From: Candidatus Hydrogenedentota bacterium
Lineage (GTDB): Bacteria > UBA8481 > J006
Reading direction: 5' to 3'
Assembly (NCBI GenBank): GCA_003697085.1
Contig: RFFU01000033.1
Location: forward strand, 1 to 43,383
Length of the DNA: 43,383 nt
Under the pieces are notes generated by a model. It had not been told where the DNA came from. It was given only the letters and a program-made list of their open reading frames with translations, and searched no databases. Shown in pieces: positions 24,864 to 32,013 of this stretch (position 1 is its first letter; the number at the start of each line of letters is the position of its first letter). The translations under genes and the position numbers were made by a program.

Positions 24864-24900
24864 AAGAGGCTGGACTATCCGTGGCAACCTCCTTCCCGCT

Positions 24901-25629
24901 CTATTTCCTTTTCGCGGAGGACGGTTCCGTTTCGGCGGCCTCTCGTTGAGCAGGACCCGCATCTTCCCGCAGGCAGGCACCTCCGCAAAGATGGACGCCG
25001 GCGGGGTTGGCTAGGAAGAGCGGAAAGATTACGTCGCTGGTGCAGCACGGGATCAGAACCGCTGCGACGAGAATCAGAAGAACCGGTAGAAAAAATTGCG
25101 TCCAGAGGGGCAATCCGTAGGAAGTGAAATAGATCATGCTTGCCGTCGTCGAGAGGAAGACATGGAGGGAATGGGCGGTCTGTGTCACGCGGCGGCTCGT
25201 AAAAATTTCCGCCGCGCTCAGCCCGAAGAGGACTCCCACCCCCGCGCTCGACCAGATCAAAACCGGCTCCTCGAGAAGGCAGAGGTGGAAGGTCATCCGC
25301 GTTCCCAAAAGAAGACCGCCGAAGTAGGGGAAGAGAACGTCGGAGAGGCCGCAGAAAGCGATGGCGCCGAAGAGACCTGTTCCGACGGCGACGACCCACC
25401 GGCGGTCGTACCTCCAGAACATCGCCGTCGTTGCCGTGGCCGAGAGCAAAACATGCAGGGAATGAAAGACGTGGAAGAGGTTTCGGGAAGCCAGGATCGC
25501 GGTGGGCGAGGAAAGATCGTGGAGCAGAGGAAGAAAGGCGAATAGGATGGTCACGACGCCGGCGGAGACAAGCGTCAGAGGAAGGTGGTGCTTGAGTTCA
25601 TGAGAAATATTGGAGAGGGAGTGCTTCAC
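24901..25629 (-). CDS. Polytopic membrane protein with internal duplication
   Basis: 242 aa from GTG 25629, which overlaps the stop of the upstream gene as GTGA. About six membrane helices are predicted by eye. The sequence contains two copies of one unit: HSLHVLLSATATTAMF ... CGLSDVLFPYFGG (first half) and HSLHVFLSTTASMIYF ... CTSDVIFPLFLA (second half). The conserved His-x-x-His, Ser-Asp and Cys positions inside or next to helices could form a metal or proton site. The tail (LREDAGPAQREAAETEPSS) is soluble. I do not recognise the family. It is co-transcribed with the Yip1-like gene, so a joint membrane role is possible. Confidence 0.7.
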   Translation of the reverse strand: MKHSLSNISHELKHHLPLTLVSAGVVTILFAFLPLLHDLSSPTAILASRNLFHVFHSLHVLLSATATTAMFWRYDRRWVVAVGTGLFGAIAFCGLSDVLFPYFGGLLLGTRMTFHLCLLEEPVLIWSSAGVGVLFGLSAAEIFTSRRVTQTAHSLHVFLSTTASMIYFTSYGLPLWTQFFLPVLLILVAAVLIPCCTSDVIFPLFLANPAGVHLCGGACLREDAGPAQREAAETEPSSAKRK

Positions 25630-26138
25630 GTGGCGAGAATCTTTCCCAGGAAGAGTCCCGCGAGTCGGAGGAGAAGAAGGCAAACGACCGGCGGCACGGC
25701 CAATTGGATCCAGACTTGTCCCGGAGGAATCCGCCGTTGAACGGCCAGTGTTCGCGCCAGAACACAGATCCAGCCGAGAAAGAGGATCGGCAAGAGGCCG
25801 CTTCCAAGAAAAGGAATCGCGGCTGGGAGCAGAAAGACCGAGGTTCCGAAGAAGGCCGAATAAGTTCCTCGCATCTCCGCGAAGGAGAGACCGGCTACTC
25901 CCGCGAAAAGGAAACACCACAGAATGGTCAGACCGGAAAGAAAGAAGGGAAGAAAGACGAGGAGCAGAGGAACTCGGCGGGTCAAGGCGAACCCGAGCCC
26001 GATGAGGAATCCCGTGAAGAGGTTGATCAGCAATCCGAATTCGGGAGGGAATTTGCGGAAATAGGAACCGAGCCGGCCGCCGCTTCCGAGAAAGACGGTC
26101 GCGACGGTCTCGCGGAATCTGATCAGATCGAGATTCAT
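25626..26138 (-). CDS. Small polytopic membrane protein, Yip1-like
   Basis: 170 aa from ATG 26138. About four to five hydrophobic helices (FGLLINLFTGFLIGLGFALT, LLLVFLPFFLSGLTILWCFL, ILFLGWICVLARTLAV, VPPVVCLLLLRLAGLFLG) with few charges. Arrangement and the FxGT/LP features recall the Yip1 family of bacterial membrane proteins, whose function is unknown. The start is supported by an extended -10 that ends 9 nt before it. It overlaps the following duplicated-membrane-protein gene by 4 nt, so the two are an operon. Confidence 0.6.
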   Translation of the reverse strand: MNLDLIRFRETVATVFLGSGGRLGSYFRKFPPEFGLLINLFTGFLIGLGFALTRRVPLLLVFLPFFLSGLTILWCFLFAGVAGLSFAEMRGTYSAFFGTSVFLLPAAIPFLGSGLLPILFLGWICVLARTLAVQRRIPPGQVWIQLAVPPVVCLLLLRLAGLFLGKILAT

Positions 26139-26147
26139 AAGGCGTCA

Positions 26148-26156
26148 AGTATATCA
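26148..26156 (-). promoter_or_regulatory. Extended -10 for the membrane-protein pair, leaderless type
   Basis: On the minus strand TGA-TATACT (26148-26156) ends 9 nt before ATG 26138, giving a leader of about 2-3 nt. No -35 is obvious. The same AT patch lies where the rightward dehydrogenase gene should begin. Confidence 0.5.
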
Positions 26157-27539
26157 CACGGCGCAAGTTTCCGAAGGTCCAAAGCATTCGCGGCGGGGAA
26201 AGGAGCCGCGCGGGGGCTCCAGCCGGACATTCTCGTCGTCGGCGGCGGGATCGTCGGAACCTCGGTGGCGCTCGATGCCGCGGGCCGGGGATACAGCGTC
26301 GTTCTTCTGGAGAAGAAGGACATCGGCGCCGGAACGACTTCTCGAACCTCGCGGATGGCTCACGGCGGCCTTCGGTATTTGGAATACGGAGCCTTTGGGT
26401 TGGTTCGGGAGAGTTTGCGGGAACGGGACATTCTCTGCCATCGGGCGCCGGACCTGGTTCGGAAAAGAGACTTCTTTCTTCCGGATGCGGCGCACGGCCG
26501 CTTACCGATTCTCATCGGAACGGGGCTTTTTCTTTACGATCTTCTGGCCCTCTCCCGAGATTCTCATCGCGCGAAGAACGGTTTTTTCTATCGCGACGCG
26601 ATCTGCGTTCCCGAGCCGCTGGCGGCAAGAACGGCTGGAGCCGCGATCAGGCACGGGGCCGAGATTCGACTCCGCGAAGGGGTTGTTCGAATCGAAACGA
26701 ACGGCGACGTGGTATCGAGGAGCGGGGAACGCTTTCGCCCGCGGGTCATCGTGCTTGCGTTGGGGCCTTGGGTCGATCGATTCCTGGAAGGAACAGGGCT
26801 CCCCTTTCCGAAACCGCTTTTGAATCCGAGTCGGGGGGCGCATCTCTTCTTCCGAAAGAAGATCGATAGGCCCGTGTTGCTTCAAGCGAAACGGGACGGG
26901 CGCGTCTTCTTCGGAGTTCCGTGCCTCGGAGGAACGCTTGTAGGGACGACGGATATCGAGGACCGTTCCGATCCGGACAGGGTTTTTCCGACGGAGGAGG
27001 AGAAGGATTACCTCTGGACGGAATGGAGGCATCGGTTTCCGGAGTGGGAGGAACGGCCGTTCGGAGCGTGGGCCGGTCTCCGGCCGCTTGTCAACGAGGG
27101 AAAGGACGTCTCGGCGCGGACACGGGAGGAGCGCATCGTGATTCATCCGCGAGTCGAAAATCTCGTTGTGATCGTCGGGGGGAAATTGACGACGGCCCGA
27201 GCCATCGCCGAAAAAACCCTGCGCCTCCTCGAAAGAAGGTATTTTAAAAGACGGAGCGCGGATTGGACGCGGGAAGAACGGTTGACGATCGAGGATGCCA
27301 GACGTCTGCCGCATCGGGGGATCGCCGATATTCTTCTGCGGCGCACCGCCGTGGGCTTTTATGACGATCCGGAGAAGGAGAGGGAAACCCTGAGGGAATG
27401 GGGGATTTCAGTCGAAGGACAGGCGGAGTTGTTGGAAAGGGAATATCATTCTTATTTCGAGGAACGATATCGCGATTTTGGAATTCCGCCGCGTAAAAAC
27501 AGCGGTTTCTTCCCAGAAAAAATGATGCGCAATGACTGA
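26151..27539 (+). CDS. FAD-dependent glycerol-3-phosphate dehydrogenase (GlpD/GlpA type), start unclear
   Basis: About 462 aa. It oxidises glycerol-3-phosphate to dihydroxyacetone phosphate, passing electrons to quinone at the membrane. The Rossmann motif VVGGGIVGTSVALDAAGRG is followed by GAGTTSRTSRMAHGGLRYLE (GlpD-like), and later by NPSRGAHLFF, LVGTTDIEDRSDPDR and VGGKLTTARAIAEK. The 5' end is odd: between 26139 and the Rossmann motif there is no ATG, GTG or TTG in any frame. I place the left boundary at the ATA codon 26151 only as a marker; ATT 26226 is another candidate. The nearest in-frame usual start, TTG 25737, lies deep inside the opposite gene and would add a charged extension. It overlaps queG by 8 nt. 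The C-terminal domain is shorter than in GlpD. Confidence 0.8.
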   Translation: MSHGASFRRSKAFAAGKGAARGLQPDILVVGGGIVGTSVALDAAGRGYSVVLLEKKDIGAGTTSRTSRMAHGGLRYLEYGAFGLVRESLRERDILCHRAPDLVRKRDFFLPDAAHGRLPILIGTGLFLYDLLALSRDSHRAKNGFFYRDAICVPEPLAARTAGAAIRHGAEIRLREGVVRIETNGDVVSRSGERFRPRVIVLALGPWVDRFLEGTGLPFPKPLLNPSRGAHLFFRKKIDRPVLLQAKRDGRVFFGVPCLGGTLVGTTDIEDRSDPDRVFPTEEEKDYLWTEWRHRFPEWEERPFGAWAGLRPLVNEGKDVSARTREERIVIHPRVENLVVIVGGKLTTARAIAEKTLRLLERRYFKRRSADWTREERLTIEDARRLPHRGIADILLRRTAVGFYDDPEKERETLREWGISVEGQAELLEREYHSYFEERYRDFGIPPRKNSGFFPEKMMRND

Positions 27540-28392
27540 CGCGATACCCCTTCCGGGACGGGCGCGGGTCTTGGATGTGATTCCGGTGAAGAGGCGGCGG
27601 AGAAGGTGGAGCGGGAGCAGCGGAAAGGCGGCGGATATTCGGGAAAGACTCGAGGAACTCGCATTTCGGAACGGCTTCAGCGATTTGGGCGTGGTCGCCC
27701 CGGAGATTCCTCGAGAGGACCGGGAAAGATTTCGAAGATGGTTGGCGCAAGGTCGTCACGGAGAAATGGAGTATATGGCACGGAGAGTGGAACATCGTCT
27801 GGAGTTCGAGGATTGGGTCAAAAGCCTTATCGTATTGACCCGCCCCTATCCTCCTCTTCGTTTTCCAAAAGGGAAAAAACGGTACGCCGCTTACGCGGAA
27901 GGAGAGGACTATCATAAAACAATCCGGAGGGCCTTGTTGCCTCTGGCGGAGGAGATTCGAGCGGCGGGAGGCCGAGCGCGGCGGTTCGTCGATACGAGCA
28001 GCGTTTTGGAACGGAGTCTGGCCGCCCGCGCGGGGTTGGGATTTATCGGACGGAGCACGATGCTTCTCTCACGGACCCACGGCCCCTACGTCTTCCTTTG
28101 CGGCATCAAGACGGATCTCGTTCTGCCGCCTGACAGTCCGGGAACGGGGACGTGCGGAGAGTGCCGGCGTTGTATCGAAACCTGCCCCGGAAATGCGCTC
28201 GATGAGGAGGGCCTGGATTCCCGCAAGTGCGTCTCCTACCTCACGATCGAACTGAAACGTCCGCGAACGCTGGAGGAAGAGCGGCTGGTGGGTGAATGGG
28301 AATTCGGATGTGATGTCTGCATCGAGGTCTGTCCCTACGCAAAATTCGCCCTTCCACCGGTGGTTCCCCGGCGTCGCGGAGTGGAACGGTGA
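27532..28392 (+). CDS. queG: Epoxyqueuosine reductase QueG, short form
   Basis: 286 aa from ATG 27532. QueG uses cobalamin and two [4Fe-4S] clusters to reduce epoxyqueuosine to queuosine in tRNA, the last step of that modification. The core shows RFVDTSSVLERSLAARAGLG with the catalytic Asp, then FIGRSTMLLS, and both ferredoxin-like motifs: CGECRRCIETCPGNAL and CDVCIEVCPY. The protein stops about 20 residues after the second cluster, whereas many QueG continue for another 60-100 residues with HEAT-like helices for tRNA contact. About 35 basic residues precede the core (PVKRRRRRWSGSSGK), which may be a late extension or a mis-set start. Coupled to the dehydrogenase gene by overlap. Confidence 0.9.
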   Translation: MTDAIPLPGRARVLDVIPVKRRRRRWSGSSGKAADIRERLEELAFRNGFSDLGVVAPEIPREDRERFRRWLAQGRHGEMEYMARRVEHRLEFEDWVKSLIVLTRPYPPLRFPKGKKRYAAYAEGEDYHKTIRRALLPLAEEIRAAGGRARRFVDTSSVLERSLAARAGLGFIGRSTMLLSRTHGPYVFLCGIKTDLVLPPDSPGTGTCGECRRCIETCPGNALDEEGLDSRKCVSYLTIELKRPRTLEEERLVGEWEFGCDVCIEVCPYAKFALPPVVPRRRGVER

Positions 28393-28415
28393 GATGTCGA
28401 AGCGGAACATATTCT

Positions 28416-28444
28416 TTGCCTCGGGGCGGGAGACCGAATAGTAT
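28416..28444 (+). promoter_or_regulatory. Probable promoter of the histone gene
   Basis: -35 TTGCCT (28416-28421), 17-nt spacer and -10 TAGTAT (28439-28444). It predicts a leader of about 60 nt ending in GGGAGG, 9 nt before ATG 28511. The same -35 (TTGCCT) with the same spacing occurs at 35688. Confidence 0.4.
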
Positions 28445-28510
28445 CGCAGTCGAGTTTCTATCGGAACAGAAGATTCGAGGGAAACAAAAATACTTTGGGA
28501 GGTTGGAACG

Positions 28511-28765
28511 ATGGCGGATGTCAGTGCCAGTGCGGCGAAGGAACACGTGTTGAAAGGGAGCGGGGACGTGGGGAGAATCAGCAAGGATGCGGTTCAAGTG
28601 GCTCGGGAATTGGCTCAGGCGTATCTTGCGGATTTGGGGCGCGGAGCGGCGGAGGAGGCGAAGAAGGCCCGCCGGAAGACGATTATGCCCGATGATCTCC
28701 GGGCCGCGGCTCGGGCTCTGGCTCCTTCCCGTCCAGAAACTCCCGGTGGACTCGGCACCTTCTGA
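28511..28765 (+). CDS. Bacterial histone-fold DNA-binding protein
   Basis: 84 aa from ATG 28511 with GGGAGG upstream. It matches archaeal histones such as HMfB without a gap over 49 residues. These run from RISKDA (22-27; HMfB RVSDDA) through a long helix to RKTI (55-58; identical) and PDDLRAAARAL (60-70; HMfB AEDIELAVRRF). The RKT loop residues that touch DNA and the Asp (62) of the intramolecular Arg-Asp pair are kept. A short N-terminal helix (about 5-14) and a 14-residue Pro/Gly-rich tail complete it. Histone folds are rare in bacteria but known, for example from Bdellovibrio and Leptospira. A dimeric nucleoid protein is expected. It is single-gene, with its own promoter, between queG and mqnD. 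Confidence 0.85.
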   Translation: MADVSASAAKEHVLKGSGDVGRISKDAVQVARELAQAYLADLGRGAAEEAKKARRKTIMPDDLRAAARALAPSRPETPGGLGTF

Positions 28766-28835
28766 TTTCGCGCCCGCCACAACGCCCATAAGAGGCGCTT
28801 CGATTTTGCGTTCGTGAGACTTCGGCGGTGATATT

Positions 28836-29660
28836 GTGAAGACGTACACGATCGGCCATAGTCCGGATCCCGACGACGCTTTTATGTTTTACGCCTTGAC
28901 TCATGGGAAGATCGAGACGGGAAACATTCGGTTCCGCGAACACCTCGAGGGAATCGAAGCGCTCAACGAGCGAGCCGAACGGAAGGAGTTCGAGATCACC
29001 GCGGTCTCCGTCCACCAGCTCTACTACATCCACGATTCCTATCGGCTTATGAATGTCGGAGCGTCGATGGGAGACGGGTATGGGCCGCTCGTGGTCGGGC
29101 GGAACGGAACCTATCTTCCGGGAAGGCGGGTCGCCCTTCCCGGAAGACGGACGACAGCGGCACTGCTCTTCCAACTTCGGTTCGGCACCGAGGCGGAGTT
29201 CGCTGTCTATCCCTTCGACGACGTTATGCGCGCGGTGCGGGAGGAGGAATGCGATTACGGCGTGGTGATACACGAGGGACAGTTGTCGTACCGTGAGGAA
29301 GGAATGATCGCGGTGGAGGACCTGGGACGATGGTTCACGGAGGAAACGGGCCTTCCGACTCCGCTGGGAGTCAACGTGGTCCGAAGGGATCTTTCCGAAT
29401 CCGAGGAAATGGATCGTTTGCTGCGAACCTCGATCGCGTGGGCCTTCGAAAATGAAGAGGAAGCACTTGACTATGCCCTTCAATATGCACGGGGTCTCGA
29501 AAAGGATTCGGTCCGCAAGTTCGTTCGGATGTATGTCAACGATCTGACGATCGATCTAGGCGAGCGTGGCCGGAACGGCGTTCGAGAATTGATCCGTCGT
29601 GGGATTGATCGGGGGTTCTTGAGAGGAACGATCGCGACGGCCGACGAAATTTTCCTCTGA
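28836..29660 (+). CDS. mqnD: 1,4-dihydroxy-6-naphthoate synthase (futalosine menaquinone pathway)
   Basis: 274 aa from GTG 28836. MqnD converts cyclic dehypoxanthinyl futalosine to 1,4-dihydroxy-6-naphthoate, a late step in the futalosine route to menaquinone. The N-terminus IGHSPDPDDAFMFYALTHGK is diagnostic, and the fold is that of a periplasmic-binding-protein-like enzyme: EITAVSVHQLYYI, then GYGPLVVGRN, CDYGVVIHEGQL and TGLPTPLGVNVVRRDL. Length fits the family. mqnA, mqnB and mqnC are not in the window. It ends 1 nt before the stop of the opposing zinc-ribbon gene, with no room for a hairpin terminator. Confidence 0.9.
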   Translation: MKTYTIGHSPDPDDAFMFYALTHGKIETGNIRFREHLEGIEALNERAERKEFEITAVSVHQLYYIHDSYRLMNVGASMGDGYGPLVVGRNGTYLPGRRVALPGRRTTAALLFQLRFGTEAEFAVYPFDDVMRAVREEECDYGVVIHEGQLSYREEGMIAVEDLGRWFTEETGLPTPLGVNVVRRDLSESEEMDRLLRTSIAWAFENEEEALDYALQYARGLEKDSVRKFVRMYVNDLTIDLGERGRNGVRELIRRGIDRGFLRGTIATADEIFL

Positions 29661-29661
29661 T

Positions 29662-30240
29662 TCAGACCGGCAAGGCTTCGTAGAGATATTTCTTGTTCAG
29701 AATTTCATTGCACCTTTTGCAAGTGCTGTTCACCGTGAATCCTTCGGTTCGCCAATCCGGCGGCGCCGAGACGTGGACGTTGTCTGTGGTTTCCGGACGT
29801 CCCCCGACCCGCGGGAACTGCAACAGCGCCGTCTGACTCTGACCGCAGCGCGGACACCTCAATTCGATAACCGCCGAACTTCCTCCGACGATCTCGAGCC
29901 CTTCCTCGAGAACGCGGATCAGGGGCGAGGAAGAGCGGAAGAGATTGAGATCGCTTCGGCCGCAGGCTCGCGCCGCCCTCTCCACGGCCTCCTTCGCGTG
30001 GGCGACGCACCGTGCAGCCTCGATGAGTCGATCGCCTTCGAGCCAATCCGCCTCTTCCACAAGCCGCTTCAACCCGCGATGAACCTCTTCGATCGGAGAC
30101 AGTTGCGAGGAGTCCCTCTTACGAAGGCGGTCGAGAAGAAGATAGACGAGCAAGGCCAGAATCATCAAAAGACAGACGGAAAAGATCAATACGACGAGCG
30201 TTACGAGAACGTCGAGGGGGAGATTTTCGAGAACCTTCAA
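29662..30240 (-). CDS. Membrane-anchored zinc-ribbon protein
   Basis: 192 aa from TTG 30240, overlapping the preceding glycosyltransferase stop as TTGA, with AAGGA about 10 nt upstream. One N-terminal membrane helix (about 9-37, LVTLVVLIFSVCLLMILALL) is followed by a helical charged region. A C-terminal zinc ribbon comes from two distant pairs, CPRC (about 129-132) and CKRC (about 175-178). No family is recognised. Because it is translated together with a WaaE-like glycosyltransferase, it may help that enzyme at the inner face of the membrane, but this is speculation. Confidence 0.65.
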   Translation of the reverse strand: MKVLENLPLDVLVTLVVLIFSVCLLMILALLVYLLLDRLRKRDSSQLSPIEEVHRGLKRLVEEADWLEGDRLIEAARCVAHAKEAVERAARACGRSDLNLFRSSSPLIRVLEEGLEIVGGSSAVIELRCPRCGQSQTALLQFPRVGGRPETTDNVHVSAPPDWRTEGFTVNSTCKRCNEILNKKYLYEALPV

Positions 30241-31091
30241 CTTCCGATCGTCCTTTTGATTTTCCTCGCCTCTTGCAGCGGCCGGGAAACGCGTCGCAAC
30301 GGCGTGACGCCTTCAAAGGCGCTTTTGGCGTTCCATTCGATCAACCTCCTGGCTTCCGCGTACTTCGCAAGCACGCTGGCCGCCTGCCAAAAGGCCAGAA
30401 CAAAGCCCCGCCAGCCATCGAGAAACCCGGCGTGGATCACGTAATCCTTGAAGAAGGCCGCCGCCGGGCGCAGCATCAATGTCGCCGTCGAGATGTTTCC
30501 GCTTCCCTTCTTCTTCAATATCTCTTCCGCCATTGGTGTCACATATTCGGAAAGTTTTTCGGCTATGGTGCGAAAATCGTTTTGGGCGAAATGGAGGAGG
30601 GGATGCTCGAGCCGGCCTACTCGTCCGGCCACTTCGACCGTTTCATGAATCGCACGGGGAGGAACTTCGGCCTGGGAACGGCGGAAAAGACGCAACACGG
30701 TATCCCGCCCCCAAGTCCCGTGGGAGATCCACTCGCCGAGGAATTGGTTTCTCCGCGGAATGCGGAATCCGTTCCAAGGACCGGGTTGAAGTTCCCCGAT
30801 TTCCCGGGCCAGTTCTGGCGTCAACGCCTCGTCGGCATCGAGAAAGAGGATCCACTCCGATTTCACGTTGTCGATGGCCCATTGCCGTTGAGCGGCGTAG
30901 CCCGGCCATTCACGTTCCACGATCTCCGCTCCCGCTTTCCGGGCGATATCCACCGTCTCGTCGCGCGAACCGCTGTCGATGACCAGAATCCGTCCGAGTC
31001 CTCTCGCCGAGGAAACGGCCTCCCCGATCGTCTCGGCGGCGTCACGGGCCAGGATGATGACCGAAAGATCCAATGCGGTCTGCTTCCCCAT
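30237..31091 (-). CDS. WaaE/KdtX-like family 2 glycosyltransferase
   Basis: 284 aa from ATG 31091 (a TTG two codons earlier is possible). A GT-A fold with LSVIILARDAAETIGEAVSS at the start, the nucleotide-sugar DxD in LFLDADEAL, then GFRIPRRNQFLGEWISHGTW and VLRLFRRSQA. These are typical of the WaaE/KdtX glucosyltransferases of the lipopolysaccharide inner core. A central HETVEV segment agrees. It works in the cytoplasm at the inner membrane. It is transcribed leftward and coupled to the zinc-ribbon gene. On its 5' side TAACAT (-10-like) lies close to the start. Confidence 0.85.
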   Translation of the reverse strand: MGKQTALDLSVIILARDAAETIGEAVSSARGLGRILVIDSGSRDETVDIARKAGAEIVEREWPGYAAQRQWAIDNVKSEWILFLDADEALTPELAREIGELQPGPWNGFRIPRRNQFLGEWISHGTWGRDTVLRLFRRSQAEVPPRAIHETVEVAGRVGRLEHPLLHFAQNDFRTIAEKLSEYVTPMAEEILKKKGSGNISTATLMLRPAAAFFKDYVIHAGFLDGWRGFVLAFWQAASVLAKYAEARRLIEWNAKSAFEGVTPLRRVSRPLQEARKIKRTIGS

Positions 31092-31424
31092 ATCCAATGT
31101 ATGTTATCGGAATTGAAGCGCCAATGACAATAACTGTGCAAAGAATCCCTTATTATTGCGGAAGGTCTGGAAGCACCTACCGTTGTCGAAAGCGGTCTGT
31201 GTAGGGGCGATCGGCGGGGCGGTCACCGCTGTTGTCATTCTGATCTGAGCGAGCCATTCGAGGCGGCGCGCGGCGACGCCGACGAGGAATCCCCGAAGTC
31301 CGCCGGCAACCACCTTATTCTCCCTCGCCCCGTTCCTCCTTCTTCTTTCTTTCTTTCTTTTTTCTCGCCCCTCCAGGTGGCTCACCATGTACCTGTGCCT
31401 TTCGCCAGGGCTGTCGTTTCCCTG
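31092..31424. other. Intergenic with a TTTC microsatellite
   Basis: No gene is supported. A (CTTT)n tract with about five units lies near 31340-31372, unusual for this genome. It is upstream of the divergent glycosyltransferase gene on one side and the tRNA promoter on the other. Confidence 0.4.
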
Positions 31425-31453
31425 TTTACGATTTCTTTTTCCCGCCTTAAGAT
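31425..31453 (+). promoter_or_regulatory. Promoter of the CAU tRNA
   Basis: -35 TTTACG (31425-31430), 17-nt spacer and -10 TAAGAT (31448-31453). The predicted start near 31460 lies 14 nt before the mature tRNA. Confidence 0.45.
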
Positions 31454-31473
31454 TCTTTTCTCGTCGATGCGAG

Positions 31474-31546
31474 GGGCCCGTAGCTCAGTGGTTAGAGCGG
31501 CCGACTCATAATCGGTTGGTCGCAGGTTCGAATCCTGCCGGGCCCA
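31474..31546 (+). tRNA. tRNA with CAU anticodon (Ile2 or elongator Met)
   Basis: 73 nt with a complete cloverleaf. The acceptor arm is GGGCCCG/CGGGCCC with discriminator A. The anticodon stem is GCCGA/TCGGT around the loop CTCATAA (anticodon 31507-31509), and the T arm is GCAGG-TTCGAAT-CCTGC. CCA is not encoded. The anticodon CAU serves elongator Met, or Ile2 after lysidine modification. The anticodon-arm and extra-loop sequence (GACTCATAATCG, then TTGGTCGC) is closer to Ile2 of E. coli than to its elongator Met, but I cannot decide. It is not an initiator, since that type lacks a pair at the acceptor end and has GGG/CCC in the anticodon stem. Confidence 0.9.
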
Positions 31547-31763
31547 GTTGCTTCTTCGTTCTCTGGGGCCGCGTTCCATCGGCGGATAAGCAGGGAATTT
31601 GGGTTCTCCGACCCACGTGACGGTGGGATGCTCTTCCACGAAGAAGAACGTCCCTGTTCCAGCGGTAGAAAAAAGTGAAGCGTGGGTTTTCATCCTGCGC
31701 GATGGGAAGATTGGGAGATCGCGAGGTGGTGTTCCGAGTTCGGTAACTGAACTCGAGAAACTC

Positions 31764-31792
31764 TTGTCAGGAAAGTCTCATTTCCCTTAAAC
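31764..31792 (+). promoter_or_regulatory. Promoter of tRNA-Thr
   Basis: -35 TTGTCA (31764-31769), 17-nt spacer and -10 TTAAAC (31787-31792), placing the start about 15 nt before the tRNA, the same layout as for the tRNA at 31474. The -10 is weak. Confidence 0.4.
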
Positions 31793-31814
31793 TCCCTTCC
31801 ACGAAATCAATCCT

Positions 31815-31886
31815 GCCCACGTAGCTCAGCGGTAGAGCAGCTCATTCGTAATGAGCAGGTCGTTGGTTCGAATCCGACCGTGGGCT
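31815..31886 (+). tRNA. tRNA-Thr (CGT)
   Basis: 72 nt with a full cloverleaf. The acceptor arm is GCCCACG/CGTGGGC with discriminator U, and the anticodon stem is GCTCA/TGAGC around the loop TTCGTAA (anticodon CGT, 31847-31849). The T arm is GTTGG-TTCGAAT-CCGAC. CCA is not encoded. A run of six T residues begins at the discriminator, so the T arm and acceptor strand probably serve as the terminator. Confidence 0.93.
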
Positions 31887-32013
31887 TTTTTGTGCTCATC
31901 GTTCCGCCGCTCCGCTGCTGTTTCGGACCGCTGTTCGGTGATGTCGAAGAATGAGAAGAGATGAAAAAGGAAAAGAAGAGAGGCGGTGCAGAGGGGAAGG
32001 GAGTCTGTGAAAT

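Noticed and set aside
25737-26150. An N-terminal extension of the dehydrogenase from TTG 25737, which has GGAGG ten bases upstream
   Set aside because: The 140 or so residues are highly charged, have no homology and are antisense to a convincing membrane gene, as antisense of hydrophobic codons should look.
31342-31372. TTTC microsatellite as a phase-variation tract
   Set aside because: It is not inside a coding frame and not in the -10/-35 window of the divergent gene, so no switching role can be supported.
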